Shown here in pieces: positions 1 through 12,270 of a stretch of 64,000 nt of DNA. Position 1 is the first letter of the stretch. Every line of letters starts with the position of its first letter. Below the pieces are notes generated by a model, which saw only the letters and a program-made list of their open reading frames with translations, ran no database searches and was not told where the DNA came from. The DNA is from Apricaphanius iberus (lineage: Eukaryota; Chordata; Actinopteri; Cyprinodontiformes; Aphaniidae): assembly GCA_028564705.1 (NCBI GenBank), contig JAPXFQ010002701.1, positions 434,001 through 498,000 of the forward strand. The letters run 5' to 3'. A program made the translations under genes and the position numbers.

Positions 1-68
1 TACAAATCAAATCTTACTTTAGTTATAAAGCACCTTTCATACAAAGGAAATGCAGTTCAAAGTGCTTT
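1..68 (-). mobile_element. L2/CR1-type LINE 3' tail
   Basis: Read on the minus strand, this ends like the 3' terminus of fish L2-type LINEs: a stretch on the pattern GTAAAGCACTTTGAA, then a 'gtgctttataa' step and a short TTTGATT-type repeated tail. Only the last ~70 bases are present, and the window edge cuts the tail. No coding part is visible. The assignment rests on the remembered 3'-end pattern of the family. Confidence 0.6.
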
Positions 69-705
69 ACAGGCCAAAAGTTATTCCCACATATATCCCC
101 CCTCTCTGTTTCCACCCCAAATAGAGAAACACAAGTTATACATTTTCACATTTATACCACACTACCCAAATCATATCCCCTTGTGCAGACACGCTTTAGA
201 GCAACATTACAATAGATTTATATTTAGGTGCTTTGTCAACTAAATTGCGATGGATGGAGTATGTATGAATAACCTAAAAAGGTCTGATGTTTATCGGTAC
301 TTACACATGGAGAGGTATTGATGCTTATCAATATGTCTGCTTGTATAATTATAGACCCCAGTCAGGGTTTAGAGAATACAGTTACTGTGGGTTGTGATGT
401 GGGATCAGAGGAAGTTTGTAGACACAGCTGTAATATGATGGTATACCCCAAAAAGAGTTAAGGACTTTCTTGTTTAGGCTTGTTAGCAAATCGAAAAGAG
501 ATAATGTATGAGACAATTGAGCCAAAATTATCCCCTTTCCTTGTTGGTTGGTAACAACAGGGAGTAGACCGACCAATCATAAACCCATTTCACTTTGGGT
601 GCATGTTCAAAACACTTGTTGAAGCCAAAAGTTATGCTTCCATGTACAAAAATTTTAGAGCTTTGCAGGACCAGTCTTGTAAATATGTGATTATCGAAAC
701 ACCAC
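69..705. other. Unassigned AT-rich sequence
   Basis: I see no coding exon, tandem array or recognised element here. Short ORFs are scattered and not credible. Confidence 0.5.
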
Positions 706-880
706 TTAGTACATTTGATTCTTGGGTGCCTATCTCCAGCAATCATCAGGCAAGAAGAGGGGTAAACCCTGGACAGGCGCCAATCCAACAAAGCCTGTAA
801 CCCATGCCAGCATTCGAACCCTGGACCTACTTGGTGCATGGCAACAGTACTAGTCAATAGTCTGGCAATTACCACAAAAA
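706..880 (-). mobile_element. tRNA-derived SINE with fish central domain
   Basis: The minus strand reads as a tRNA-derived SINE. Near 838-850 is the relic of 'TAGTACTGTTGCC', which follows box A in this family. Box B appears as GGGTTCGAATGC near 807-818. The conserved central block follows: 'GGCGCCTGTCCAGGGT' near 769-784, then 'GCTGGAGATAGGCACC' near 727-742. Box A itself is degraded. The 3' end and flanking duplication are not clear, so this is an old copy. RNA polymerase III would have transcribed it and a LINE would have mobilised it. Confidence 0.75.
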
Positions 881-1793
881 AAGAAAAAGAAAAGAGCACT
901 GAAGATATCTGGCAACTGATGTGGAGCAGATTATAGACCATATTGCGGAAGAAGTCCGACGATATTAACATTTATACAATCCTTCACTAAAGAAGTACAA
1001 AGATGGGCAGGAAACTTTTATATTTGTGGAAAGAAATTGGGGGTAACGAGAGTTTGGTGTTGTTCTGGCAGGGGGATAGCTTTTCAAGACTCCCCAGAAA
1101 TTGGAGACATTTTTAAGATAAACATGTCTGTCAAAACATGTACGCGTACATGTGCAAATTTACAATTTATAATTTTAAATTTGTTATTTTTATACTATTC
1201 CTAGGGTTCAACAGATAAAGGACTAGAGTGACAATAGCTTTCTCTGGTTGTAATGTAGTGCATAGTAGTGTTCTCTCAAACCTGTAAATGCCTACAAGGT
1301 GATATACGCAGAAAAAAAAATGTGGTTAGTCATTGTGTACAAAAAAAAATAGTATACTCATAAATTCTTTTAAAATAATGGAGTTTTTTCTCCAGAGAAG
1401 ATTAACAAAAACTATAACATTCTACACAATGCACACCTAAAAACGTCCACAAAATTATTTGGTGTTTAGTCTATTGTTTTGATTAAAACTAAAGTAAAGT
1501 AAAGTGGTATACATGGAGTATTCTATATATTGTTGCGGCAGACGTAGGAAAATCCGTAGCCTTTGTGTTTATAAATGCATGGAATTTCATCAATTAGATC
1601 AATCTTTTTTGTTTTTACATTGTGTATCAAAAGAGTAAAAGTATATTTTAAGTCATTTTTATCATACTTTGGGAATCTGACACTGGCCCATGACCCAGTG
1701 CCATATGATAATTGTCATAGGCAGTGACAGTGGGGAATAGAGACTAGGGATGGAGCCAAACCTTAATACGGTATTTGGAAAGGCACAAATAAC
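881..1793. other. Unassigned AT-rich sequence
   Basis: Nothing recognisable apart from A-rich runs near 1312-1350 and a short AAGTA repeat near 1492-1506. Confidence 0.5.
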
Positions 1794-1801
1794 ATGGTTT
1801 C

Positions 1802-3127
1802 TAGAGCCCTGCGCTGGAGACCTAAGCCCGAGGGTCCCAACAGCCAGATGGCCCGAGGGCCAGGCGACCGTATAATTACTTTGGACACGGGCCAGGCACT
1901 TTTTTTTCCAACTGACCTTTCGCTGAGCCCCGCCCCCCTTAGGTACCGTTGCTACGTCCGACCAACATATGGTCAAACACTACTAGCGTTACAACGCTGT
2001 TACCGTTACTGGGCATGTATAGTTGGGTTTATACAATGTTGCTGAATGAAGCACAGCGGCGTCAGGCTTTCTGTCAGTCCCACTGCAGCCCCAGGGAGAG
2101 AGAGCGCAGGTGTTGGTGATACTCTGAGTGCTCTTGCTGTCTGCATGCTGTAAGAAACTTAGTTGTGAACTTAGTTCTGAGTTGGATTTTAGGCAGACAT
2201 TTGTTTCATTAAAGCAGACTCTCCCTCAAATATCTCACACAGAAATGCATTCATAAAACGGCTGCATTGCCGCTCGCTCCCGAAGGCGGTGGGTTTGGTT
2301 TTCAATAAATCTACCAACAAATTAACCTGAAAATATTAATAGTTGCTCGACACCAGAAGGAACTTGACACACCGCGGTTTCTTATTAATATGTCACTGTA
2401 AAATAAGACAGGGAGTGGGGCCATCCACACTTTTTTTGATTCATTGTAGGCATCACTCACATTTTGTTTTGGCTTTGGGAATGGAAAGGCACATGAAAAA
2501 AACACAACTCCTCCAGATAATTTCTCGGTGGTTTCTGTGTCTAATTTACAAACGCAGTGGGCGCAGCGCTTCAGCATCTGGCTTGGAGTCAGTGTTTGAC
2601 GGACATAAATAAAAAGATTGAAAACTGTGAATTGAAGAGCATGAACAACACCAAGGGAAAATCTACATTGTAGAGTAAGTTTAATCTTATCACAACCCAT
2701 CAAGTTGAGTCAACCGGGTTTGTTCTGTGTGTTTTATGCAAAGCTGTCATATGAAAGCAAAAAAAACAGATTCATCACATCTCCAGCGACATTTTGAACA
2801 GTCATGTGGCGGATCCAACCAAACCCCTATTTTAACCTGCTATTTTATGTCCACTTAGATCTGTCAGAAACCATTTGTTTATTCATAGAAAATTAGAATG
2901 CTGTTTTTTTCTAACTGCAGCACGTAGATTCAATTTACGAACACACCCAGTGAATATAGCATTATATCACGCTAAAACATTGTTATGGGAGGTTAAAAAA
3001 AGTCGGACTTGATACTGGTTCAGACTTGAGAATTCTGAAAACATTTTGGACCAGGCCAGGCTGGAGCTCCAGCCCCTCGGGCGAGGGTCGGGCTCAGGCC
3101 CAAATAATAGGCCCGTGCAGGGCTGTA
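1802..3127. mobile_element. hAT-type non-autonomous element, 1.33 kb
   Basis: The left end begins TAGAGCCCTGCGC. The right end, reverse-complemented, begins TACAGCCCTGCAC, so 11 of the first 13 bases agree. The flanking octamers are ATGGTTTC (1794-1801) and GTAGTTTC (3128-3135), a 6/8 match that fits the 8-bp target duplication of hAT elements. Both ends are GC-rich with repeated GGCCCGAG/GAGCCCGA words (1826-1870, 3070-3115), in contrast to the AT-rich surroundings. No transposase-like ORF is visible inside, so it is non-autonomous or gutted. The alternative is two separate fragments of one family. Confidence 0.55.
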
Positions 3128-3135
3128 GTAGTTTC

Positions 3136-3640
3136 TACCAAAATTTGTTTCTAACAAATACTTTGCGAATTACTTATATTCAGGAACATTACATATCTCT
3201 AATAAGCTGCCACCCAGGAACTGAACCACTGGCACAATAGATTTGTCTATACTACCCATAGTTTAGGACTGAACAATCAGAGACATAACTCTCGTGGACT
3301 GCTGTCTCTATGATGGTGCATGGAAAAAAGCCAGGAAACACTGTAACAACATAAGAAGAATGGATATCTAAGCACCGGGCCTACATTTGGAACACAAAGT
3401 ATAACGTACAACAGAGAACTTCTACAATTAACACGAATGCATTAAAATTAACACACACACGTTACCCATAAGTCAGGCAGCATTGTTTATTTTAAGGTTT
3501 GTGGCCACAGTTGCCTTCATGTTGGTCTCATTTCGATTGATGTTCCCAGTACATGTTCATTGCTGGATTTATAGAAAAAGATCAACCAATACTGCATATC
3601 CGTAATGATCAAAATTGAAAATAAAGTGTAATGCAAAAAA
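3136..3640. other. Unassigned sequence
   Basis: No gene or recognised element seen. A short ACACAC run lies near 3451-3460. Confidence 0.45.
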
Positions 3641-3755
3641 AGAGAGCCTATATTCAATTTTACTCAAAAAGAAATACTATTATTTTTCTCCCCTTAACAA
3701 ATACAAATATAGATACAAATACCGGCTGCTTTGCACACCCCTAATAGAGACAGAA
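3641..3755 (-). mobile_element. hAT-like element end
   Basis: On the minus strand the segment starts TAGGGGTGTGCAAAGCAG and runs into repeated 'TATTTGTAT' words and GGGGAGAAAAATAATAG, a layout I associate with a common fish hAT family. The opposite end was not found, so this is an isolated terminus. Confidence 0.4.
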
Positions 3756-5940
3756 CAGTTTTTTTTTTTCTAAGTGTTCGATAAATTCCCTATTCTTAAG
3801 CAACTGCTGAACTAAAAGCTGAGACAGCGCTACAGAAACTTCCTTATAGCTAAATTTGCATTTGCCTTTTGGGATTTCCGCCATCTGATCAGAAAAGTTG
3901 ATGTCATGAAGGAACATTTATGGATGTTGTCAAAACATGACTATTTTTGTTAACTGCGCTAGACTGTGCCTATTGAGGACACTCTATTGTTTGTCATTCT
4001 GTATTCTATGAATATCACAGAATCGAAATGTCACATTTACAAGTACAAGATACTGCTCAGGAGAGATAATAAAGTTTATGTACTAAGTTGCAGTGTTTCT
4101 CTAACAGACAGGTGGCAAATTAAGTGGCAAAACAATATGAACAAATAAGCATACCGGCAGAACCAGGCCAAATAGTTTAGCTCAGATGTGCTGTTTGGTA
4201 CAATTAAGCAATTAACACCCATCTAGCACTCTGCGAATTAGATTAGAAAGCAGCCACAGATAATTCTGACTTTTGCAACATGATGGCAAAGCTGACTTTT
4301 AAAAGACAGCTTGACTTTCTTTTCAAAAATGTTCTTTCTAATCTTTTTATTAAAAATGACGAAGGTAAAACACCTGGGAAAAACACAAAGGAAATTATAT
4401 ATTAAAGCATACCCTACAAAAAAAATGTTCCCTTTAAATTTAAAGTAAATCTAGGACAACAGCTTACCTATTAGTTCTCCACAGAATCAGCAATTATGAT
4501 AATAGTGTGTGTGTTTATATAGTGAGTTATCTCTCTTTCTTGTAGGAGGCAGTGAGCATCCAATGTTAGGAAATCTTCATGTACAGTAATAATTTTGGAA
4601 GTCGTAACATAAACTGACTTACTTTCTTTGGCTCCTGGCTGTTGTTAAAAATAATAACAAAATAAATAATGATAAAGCCCACAGGCAAGGCAGCCAGAAA
4701 GAAAATAAAAAATGTAAGAAAATCTGGTGAGAAACAGTAACCAGAGATATAATATGAGGAATTAACACATGCACTGTGCCATAAGTGTTTTAAAACTGTT
4801 TAACACAAAATTTGCCTCCTGGCTAAGGAGGCGAAGAATGTGGCGCGAAGGATATTTGTGCTGTCTCCCTCAGCATTTGCTATTTGTAAAAATATAAAAA
4901 TCCCTTTGGTTTAAATTGGTAGAACTGAGGCAACACAACAAAAAAAGTGTTTTGTTACTGTGGCTCTTCTACTTGTTTACAATATCCTGTATTAAGAGAG
5001 AAACTTATTACCATTTGTTCGACACAGAAAAACTGTTGTTCCTACCAACATTGAAAGGAAAATGAGGAGTCTGGATCATCCTGTGAAAACAGAAGAAATA
5101 CCTTTCAAGACACACAAACAGAACAAAATTATGTTGTTGGGTTTTTTTTTCCTTTTTTTTTTTTTTTCTCATGGAAGCATCAAAGACTGAAGATGGCATG
5201 CGAGCTAGTCAACAAGAGCAGAGAACAGCTCAGACTGCACACTGAGAACTGAATTGTTATTCATTACAGCACACTACTTCGGCATTTTCTGAAATGAACA
5301 TGGGTAATCCAGTAACTGCAAGATCAAAACAATGAAATAAATTGCCCGAGAATAATATTAGGGCTGTCAATACAGATATCATTGGTAAAGCAAATGTGTA
5401 TCTGAAGAAAAGAAGCACATTTAGAGAGAAACTAAATAATCACACAGCTCATATTGCCAAAAGATCATGCTGTTGAGGATGAAACTGTTTTTTTCTTTCT
5501 TTTTTCTTAACTGCAGCCCCTAGGAAATTCTTTCTAAATGGCAGAACATTTTTTTAACTGATGAGAAAACAGTAAGAATAATTTATTTTAAAATGAACAA
5601 GTGCAGCTGCTGTGAGCCCCTTGCAGTTGGAAGCCTTAACTATGCTTTTAAAAGTAGTGATCTAATTTTTTGTGGGTACATTTTTGAATTTAGTTCATTT
5701 AATGCATTTAGGCTTATTTTAAGCCCATACTAAAACAAATGTTTGACTGTAGCAGTATTAAAACAGTTTCTCATGAGAGAAAAAAAAATGCTGTAACCTG
5801 TAAATTTAACTTTATAATTTATACAATTAGGTAAAACAAGTAATAAATTGTAAACTTATTTTGTTTGCTTTGTTTTGTTAGGTTATTTTGTGCTTATTTC
5901 ATTTCAATATAGCCTTTAAAAAAATTTCTTGCAACAAAAC
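3756..5940. other. Unassigned AT-rich sequence
   Basis: No exon or element recognised. It contains a short GT run (4505-4515) and T-rich tracts near 5139-5168. A 'TTAGGGCTGTCAATA' word at 5359 resembles some hAT ends, but no partner end was found. Confidence 0.5.
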
Positions 5941-6239
5941 TAATGCTGCATCCAGACCGCAGGCCTTTGTCAGCGTCAGCAACGTCAAGATTACATGTTA
6001 AGTCTATGGTGGAGGCCGTTGGAGGAGCGTTGCAGTCTCTGCAGCACTTTGTGAGCTTTGGCTCCGTCAACTTTTCAAGCTTTTCCTGCATTTCAAGCTT
6101 CAAAGCGCATAATGCTATCAACGCAGAAGTTACGCTAGTTGAGCTTTTGACGGTCCTAAGCTGTTGACACAGAACGGCAACCAATCAGAGCGTCTCACTG
6201 TAGTGACATTGCCCGACGTCGACGCTGCCTAGCCAACCG

Positions 6240-7312
6240 CAATCAGAATCAGAATCAGCTTTATTGGTCAAGTATGACACATACAAGGAATTTTACTCCG
6301 GCAGCTTTTCTCACTAGTACAGACTTAAATAAGTGGAATAAAAAATAGATACAATAAATAAATAATAATAGAGGATAATATATATACCAAACCGGGGTTA
6401 TTGTACAGTGAGTATATACAGCAGTGCAGAGTTATAGTTTATTGTTCATGTGAAGGTACAGCCTCTGCTGGGCCCTCTTCCTTATACAGTCAATGTGGGA
6501 GGACCACTTCAGGTCCCGTGTGATGGTGGATCCTAGGAATCTGAAAAGCTCCACTGTGGGGACTGACCTGTTGAGGATTATGAGAGGAGATGTTGATGGG
6601 GGTCTCTTCCTGAAGTCCACTGTCATTTCCATAATTTTGAGCGGGTATAGCTCCAGGTGGTTCTGACTGCACCAGTGGAGCAGCTGTTCCACTTCCCCCA
6701 TGTATGCAGACTCGTCAAAGTCACGGATGAGTCCAATGATGGTGGTGTCATCTGCAAACTTCAGGAGTTTCACAGAAGGGTCCCTTGACGTGCAGTCAGT
6801 GGTGTAAAGGGAGAAGAGCAGTGGGGAGAGAACACATCCCTGGGGGGCGCCAGTGCTGATGGATCGGTTGCTGGATATGAAGTTACCCAGTTTCATCTGC
6901 TGCCTCCTGTCAATCAGGAAACTGGTAATCCACTGGCAGGTGGAGGGAGGCATGGTGAGCTGGGACAGTTTTTGATGGAGGAGATCTGGGACGATGGTGT
7001 TAAACGCAGAGCTGAAGTCCACAAACAGGACCCGAGCGTAAGTCCCTGCAGAGTCTAGGTGGTGCAGGATATAGTGGAGACCCATGTTGACTGCATCATC
7101 CACTGACCTGTTTGCTCTATAGTCGAACTGCAGGGGTCTAGCAGGGGATCCGTGATGTCCTTCAGGTTGGTCAGCACCAGTCGCTCAAAGGATTTCATGA
7201 CCACAGATGTCAGGGCGACTGGTCTGTAGTCATTTAATCCTGTGACAGGGGTGGAGCGTTTGAGGCAGGAGGGGACCTCACACAGCTCCAGGGAGTTATT
7301 GAAGATCATGTG
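6240..7312 (-). mobile_element. 5'-truncated L2-clade LINE
   Basis: The element lies on the minus strand. Its 3' end is at 6240, where an AATAAA-like signal (AATAAAGC, ~6257-6264) is followed by a short (CTGATT)n tail, typical of L2/CR1-type LINEs. The 5' end is truncated inside the RT domain near 7310. It carries reverse-transcriptase coding sequence (separate entry). No target duplication is evident. It sits inside a Harbinger-like MITE. Confidence 0.85.
6432..7309 (-). pseudogene. L2 LINE reverse transcriptase fragment
   Basis: This encodes the central part of a LINE reverse transcriptase, which copies element RNA into DNA at the target site. Reading 7309 to 6432, the first block (7309 to ~7130) includes [20 protein letters not shown]. 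After a one-base frameshift in a C-run near 7125-7130, the second frame (7103 to 6432, 223 codons) carries motif A (FVDFSSAFNT), motif B (GAPQGCVLSPLLFSLYTTD) and the catalytic FADDTT, then 'FRFLGSTI..DLKW' of the thumb side. The endonuclease and N-terminal RT are lost by 5' truncation, and the C-terminus stops near 'NNKL'. Apart from the single frameshift the fragment is open, so it is a fairly young copy. The FADD form and overall pattern fit L2 better than RTE or L1. Confidence 0.88.
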
Positions 7313-7486
7313 TTTTTATGGTGTGTTTTGGTCACTGAGCTGAGCCAGCTTCTCAACCCCAAAAAAAGAGTATCAGAAGAAGCGAGGAAAGGAAACTGGG
7401 CAGCAGAAATGCTGCTAGATCTTCACCACCGCGGAGGCTCATTATGATGATTAATACGTTCTGTGCCTAGTGTGAATCAGGGGTAA

Positions 7487-10120
7487 GGAAAGTTGCAGTG
7501 TTATATCGCCGGAGCAGCAAGATGGGAGAAGACAGGTCAAAGAACATTTCCTTCTTTTCCCTGCTGTCAAAGATATTTTCTGTCAAATGATTAATCAGTT
7601 TAGGTCAAAGTAGAATTAGCTTCTAAAACAAAGTGTTACAACTTTTCAGTTTTGTGTGGGCAGTTGCTGTGAGTGAGACGTTATAGACACAGCCGGAAAT
7701 ATAGATGCTGAACTTTCCATGTTGCTACTTCATTGGTAAGTATTAAATGCTTGCGCCGGGGTTAAATTTAGCGTGATGATGATCATACAGTGCCTGGAAA
7801 ATAGTTTGACAGTTTACCTACTGACACACCGTTAGTTTGATGTTTTGTTGTTTTGGCTGAAGAGCTTGTAAAAGTGTCAGTAAAATTCTTGAGAAGCACT
7901 GCAGAGAGATTTGTTTTTACGACAGTGACGTTATGCTGCAAGCCATGAGATTGCTTTACACAATGATGAGAGGGCGACAGAGGGCAAATATCTGCAAAGT
8001 TATATAGTGTGTGTCTGGCACAACATGGAAAATTAAGTAAACAGTAAATAATATGTGTTGATAGATCAACAAAAAATGATTTGTAACTAAAGCACTGTTT
8101 TTTCCACAGGTTTGCTGATACACTTCTTTTAGGCATACCTTCAACAATGTCTTTCTTCCTAAAAGACTTGATTTGTGATGTCCACATTTAATGCTTTTCC
8201 CGTTGACACATGAAAGCAATCTCAAAGGATCATACTCCTTCCAAAATACTACTACTTCTATAATTAGCGGCTTTTAGTTTGATCGGCAATTTTTTAAAAC
8301 CTACAGTATTTTCATATATTTGGTCAATTAATGTTTCTGGTAGCAAAATCACATTTAGCATCTGTTTTGTAATTTTTGTCATTAAATGTAATTTAATTTC
8401 ATTATAATATATCATATGGCAGGTCGTTCTGAAAAAAAATCTAAAAATTATATCACTATAATATTTTCCAAGTCAGTCAATACCGTATGTACCGTATATA
8501 CAGTATATCACAATATAACACAAATTACTCTTTTCAAAATATTGAACATTTCCCTGGTACTATTTGAAGATATTAGAAGGGTATTTTTGATTTAAAGATT
8601 TATTTTCAAAAGTTAAACATGTCATCAGACATTATACAACTGTTTCAGAAAATTTAAGGGAGGTTAGGGATGGGTTAAATGGGTATAAAATGAAATATAT
8701 ATTTTTTTTCATGCCAAAATAGATTTTTGATATGAATATATTATTTTTGTATTTTTGTATTCTTAAAAATAAATGAAGAAGAGAGATTTAAAAACAAAAT
8801 GTTTTTTTCAATCATCTCTTCTTGGAGTTGACACGAATACAAATTCCAAAAAATACATGCTGTAAGACATGCATGTAAAACAAGATGGAGGGCCTTGGGT
8901 GGACTGACATCAGTTTGAACAATTGAAACCCAAGATGTGGATTTGGCAAATTTCTTTTTCTCTATATTCCAAACATTCAATCTTTATAAATGGACTAATT
9001 CAATAAATTGATTTCTTGCCAAGCCTTAGTATATTGGGTGCTTTTCTTAACAATAAATTACAGTTTTTTTTATATGACTAACACAAATCCTATTGTAGGA
9101 AACACACACACAAAAAAAGGATGAATGGATCAAGCCTTTTTAGCAAAAAAATACAATAAAAGATTCATGATTTATTTTTTTGTTGTCTAACTCAAACATA
9201 AAAGAAATTGAGAATTTTAGTTGGAACATAATTTTTTACAAAGGTAGTTTTTACACTTTGTACAACCTTGATAAACACATGCATGTTTTAAAGGAGTGCA
9301 ACACACGGTATGTCGGTGGAACACACCAACATACTGTGTGTTTAGGCTATACTAGTACAAGCGCACACTGTACTTTAAGCTGTTCAGATAGCCTAACATT
9401 AATGTTTTAAAAACAACTTGTCTAAAATGTGAAGATCTGGAAAGAATGTAACGGCTATAGAAAATATATGGATAGAACAAAAGTGGAGGAAATCTATCTA
9501 TCTCCTATGTAACTACCTATACATATGCTTGTGTGACAAAACACTTTTACACATAACCACACTCTCCCACATGCTCTATCTTACTCACCCTACTTCTGCT
9601 CCACCTCTATTCTAATTTAGTCATCTCTTTATAAAATACCTTTCCATGTTTTAATCCTCTCCACCAAAAGCACAAAAGTATATTTCATGCTTTGTGTTGT
9701 TTTAGTGCAGAAACACTACCCATTACATCATATCACTCCTCTCTGTGTCACATGCGGCGTAAGACACAGGCCTGGTCAAATATGAATGTAATTTAGTGTG
9801 CACAGCATTTGCAGACCCATGGTTTCAGCATGTTATCCTATCTGTCACTGGAAGCATTCAGAGCACTTCATTTAGCTGCACCTTTATCCATATACCTTTA
9901 AGGTGGTCAGACAGACATCCATCAATAAAAATTCCTAACTTTTCTAGACCCAGAGTTCCAGTATTGTCAGTCCTTTACAGCCATTTTACTATATACAAAT
10001 GCATGCTTTTATTATGAATTAATTATGTACAGAAACATGAAAACTCTACAGACACGGAGCAAAAAAGGAGAAGAAAGAAAATAATTAATGACACAACAAA
10101 TAAAGATGGGAATTAGCTGT
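7487..10120. other. Unassigned AT-rich sequence
   Basis: No exon or recognised element. It contains small low-complexity runs, such as ACACACACACA near 9104-9114 and ATCTATCTATCT near 9493-9504, and a 'CCGTAT' cluster near 8480-8510. All ORFs here are short and without recognisable motifs. Confidence 0.5.
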
Positions 10121-10940
10121 AGATGGAAAATTGGAAAAAAAAATAGGGGAAGAAAGGAAGGGTATGAGGGAAAAGAGAGAGGAAGGAAACAAGGGGTGTT
10201 TCTCAATGCCCAGGAACCTCGCTTTGATGCCTTGGTCCCGCCCCGGTTGCCTAGGAGATACGTCATCAGGCACCGCCAAGGCGCGTTCCAATGCTCATGT
10301 TCTACCGAGGAATCTGTCCTCCGTTTGTTAGCAGTTTAGCTAACTAACCACGGATACATCAGACGTGCCTTGATGGCTTCTCTCGGTCAAAGATTTACCA
10401 GAATACAGCGCGGTAGAAGCCGGCAGCAGCTACTTCGGAGGTATATTTCTATTTTAAATCTAAGTCAACTAATTTTAACCATCGGGCTTATATCTAAAAT
10501 GTTTGTTTTATTTTTTTTCATTATTATTTTTTAGATCCAAAGAAGTTATATATGGTTCGTTAGTTGCTTAATAGTTGCAGCTTTGGTGGCTACCAGGTAG
10601 TAATTTGTTTGCACATTTGATTTAACTGACATATACAGAAAAAAAGTAAAACTCTCGTGATACATTTCCAGTACCATGGTTGAAGTAATATTACTACGCT
10701 AAAATGCTACTACGATGGGCGGTACGTAAACAGAGCACGTAAACCGGCAGCCGCGGTCACGTCAGGCAAGTCTGTCCCAAACCGTTTTTGACATTGAGAA
10801 CACCCAAGGAACTAAAAGAGAGAGGACACAGGAAATGAATAAAAGGAAGGAAATGTATGCGGAAAACGGAAGAGGAAAAAGAAGAAAGGACTGAAAGGAA
10901 GGAGACAAAAGAGGAAAGAAGGAAGGAAGGAAGGAACTCT
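10120..10940. repeat. Purine-rich GGAA tract, split by a MITE
   Basis: Both flanks of the MITE (10120-10193 and 10806-10936) are almost pure purine on the plus strand, with repeated GGAAGGAA/GAAAGGAA units and a (GGAA)4 run at about 10920-10936. They were one tract before the insertion. Confidence 0.7.
10194..10805. mobile_element. 612-bp terminal-inverted-repeat MITE
   Basis: The left end GGGTGTTTCTCAATG pairs with the reverse-complemented right end GGGTGTTCTCAATG (one base shorter). AAG occurs at both outer edges (10191-10193 and 10806-10808), a possible 3-bp target duplication. The interior is not purine-rich and is moderately CpG-rich. No transposase is visible. A 3-bp duplication points to PIF/Harbinger-like transposition, but AAG is not the usual TWA, so the superfamily is open. 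Confidence 0.6.
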
Positions 10941-11300
10941 TACAGTAGTATCTTTTGGTGGTTTTGTTCAGATAACACATTCTGCGATACCTTCCGCGAT
11001 GTGATCTCCAGGCAGGGGTTTAAAAGGGGTTTAGGTGAACACCTGGACACCTTCATAGCTAAATAAACTAAAACGTCCAGGGCACAATGTGTATTAATAT
11101 GCAGGCTGAAATCCTAACTAAGTGCTACCACAGCTTAACAAAAGAACAATAGTGTTGAACACTTAACACAACTTGATACAGTCAGTGCTGTAAAGGATAC
11201 TCTTTCTTCTTTTTTTTGTTGTTCACCTGGACTGGGCAGCGATCCGCCTACACCCAGATTCAGGTTAAAGGTTCCATGTCCATGCACTTATGACCTTAAT
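10941..11300. other. Unassigned sequence
   Basis: No gene or element recognised. Confidence 0.45.
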
Positions 11301-11306
11301 AGTCAA

Positions 11307-11400
11307 CAGTGTTGGGAGTAATGCATTACAAAAGTAATGAGTAACAGGAATACATTACTTTTTTCAGTGAATAAGTAATGAAATGCATTACTTACAAATG
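11307..11400 (+). mobile_element. hAT-like end (CAGTGTTGGGAGTAA type)
   Basis: It begins CAGTGTTGGGAGTAATGC and continues with repeated 'AAGTAATG' and 'TGCATTAC' words. A widespread fish hAT family has this terminus. A second, inverted copy of the same kind of end is at 55295. The partner end near this copy was not found. Confidence 0.5.
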
Positions 11401-12270
11401 TACAGCAATATATTATTATTAATATCTTACAGATGGAGTACCTCTTATTTAAGATTTTTTTAAATGGGACTTTATATTCTTTGCCAACAATTTCCTACTT
11501 TCATCCGTCATTTCCAACATGTTTTAATCTGTCAATAGTCACTAAGTGAACAGAACCAGGCCTACCTGTGTTGATGCTGCGCCCCGTCCAGTTCATCCAG
11601 AGGGAAGGAAACTTATTGTCCCATTTCCCCGATATATTTACGTGTATTCTAATTTGTTTTTGAGTGACTCTGTCTTCACCAAATTCATCTTATTGTGGCT
11701 CCCGTTCTAGGAGCTGATTTTTCCAGACCTGCCACTGTAACTGCAGCAGCTCTCGCACTTCTCTAAACTGAGAGGCAGAGGATTTACTTATGATAATTAA
11801 ATACGGGAAATGTATAAGTAAACTTTAATACGGCAAGACGGCGGGAAAGAAAATACAGAGGTTCCTGTATCCCCCCCACCCACCTGCTTTGTCACAACAC
11901 CCCCCACCTGCTCCTGCTGAGGGAGAATTGCCTGATGACAGTGCACAGTAAAAGTGTACAGCGTGTGCGCTGATTGAATTTATTTTCATGGGAAATTTGG
12001 AGTAGCTATGTATAGAGAGTGAGTTTCAAAATACGATACATACATTTAAAAAAAAAAAAATTCTCAATTTTGCGTCTTGTCAAGCAGATGGCGCTCCAGG
12101 CAGCCGCCTGTGTCGCCTGTCGGCAAAGTCGGCCCTGAGTCTACATCCACTGTTTTACTTCCAACCTGCAGTGGCAGGGTCACCTCTCAAAGCACAGGCA
12201 ACCCCCCTGGGCCGCTGCCTTACAACGTGATGACTGGATGGCAGGCCTGCTCTCTGGACGGAGTCAATTA
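11401..12270. other. Mostly unassigned; GC-rich repeat-like patch at 12065-12260
   Basis: 11401-12060 shows nothing clear. The patch at 12065-12140 reads on the minus strand as 'GCGACACAGGCGGCTGCC', a phrase I associate with fish hAT-like repeats, but no ends were defined. Confidence 0.35.

Larger units (their letters stand above)
5944..7483. mobile_element. PIF/Harbinger-like MITE, split by an L2 insertion
   Basis: The outer parts (5944-6239 and about 7313-7483, ~470 bp in all) look like one element. TAA flanks both sides (5941-5943 and 7484-7486), as expected for the TWA target of Harbinger elements. The inner ends align loosely: CTGCATCCAGACC on the left against CTGATTCACACTA on the reverse-complemented right. 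The left arm also holds 'TACATG..AAGTC.ATGG', shared with the subterminal region of the Harbinger elements at 24.4 and 40.7 kb. A minus-strand L2 LINE occupies 6240-7312, so it inserted later. Confidence 0.5.

Noticed and set aside
528..971. 147-codon minus-strand ORF
   Set aside because: It crosses the SINE at 706-880; part of its peptide is translated SINE.
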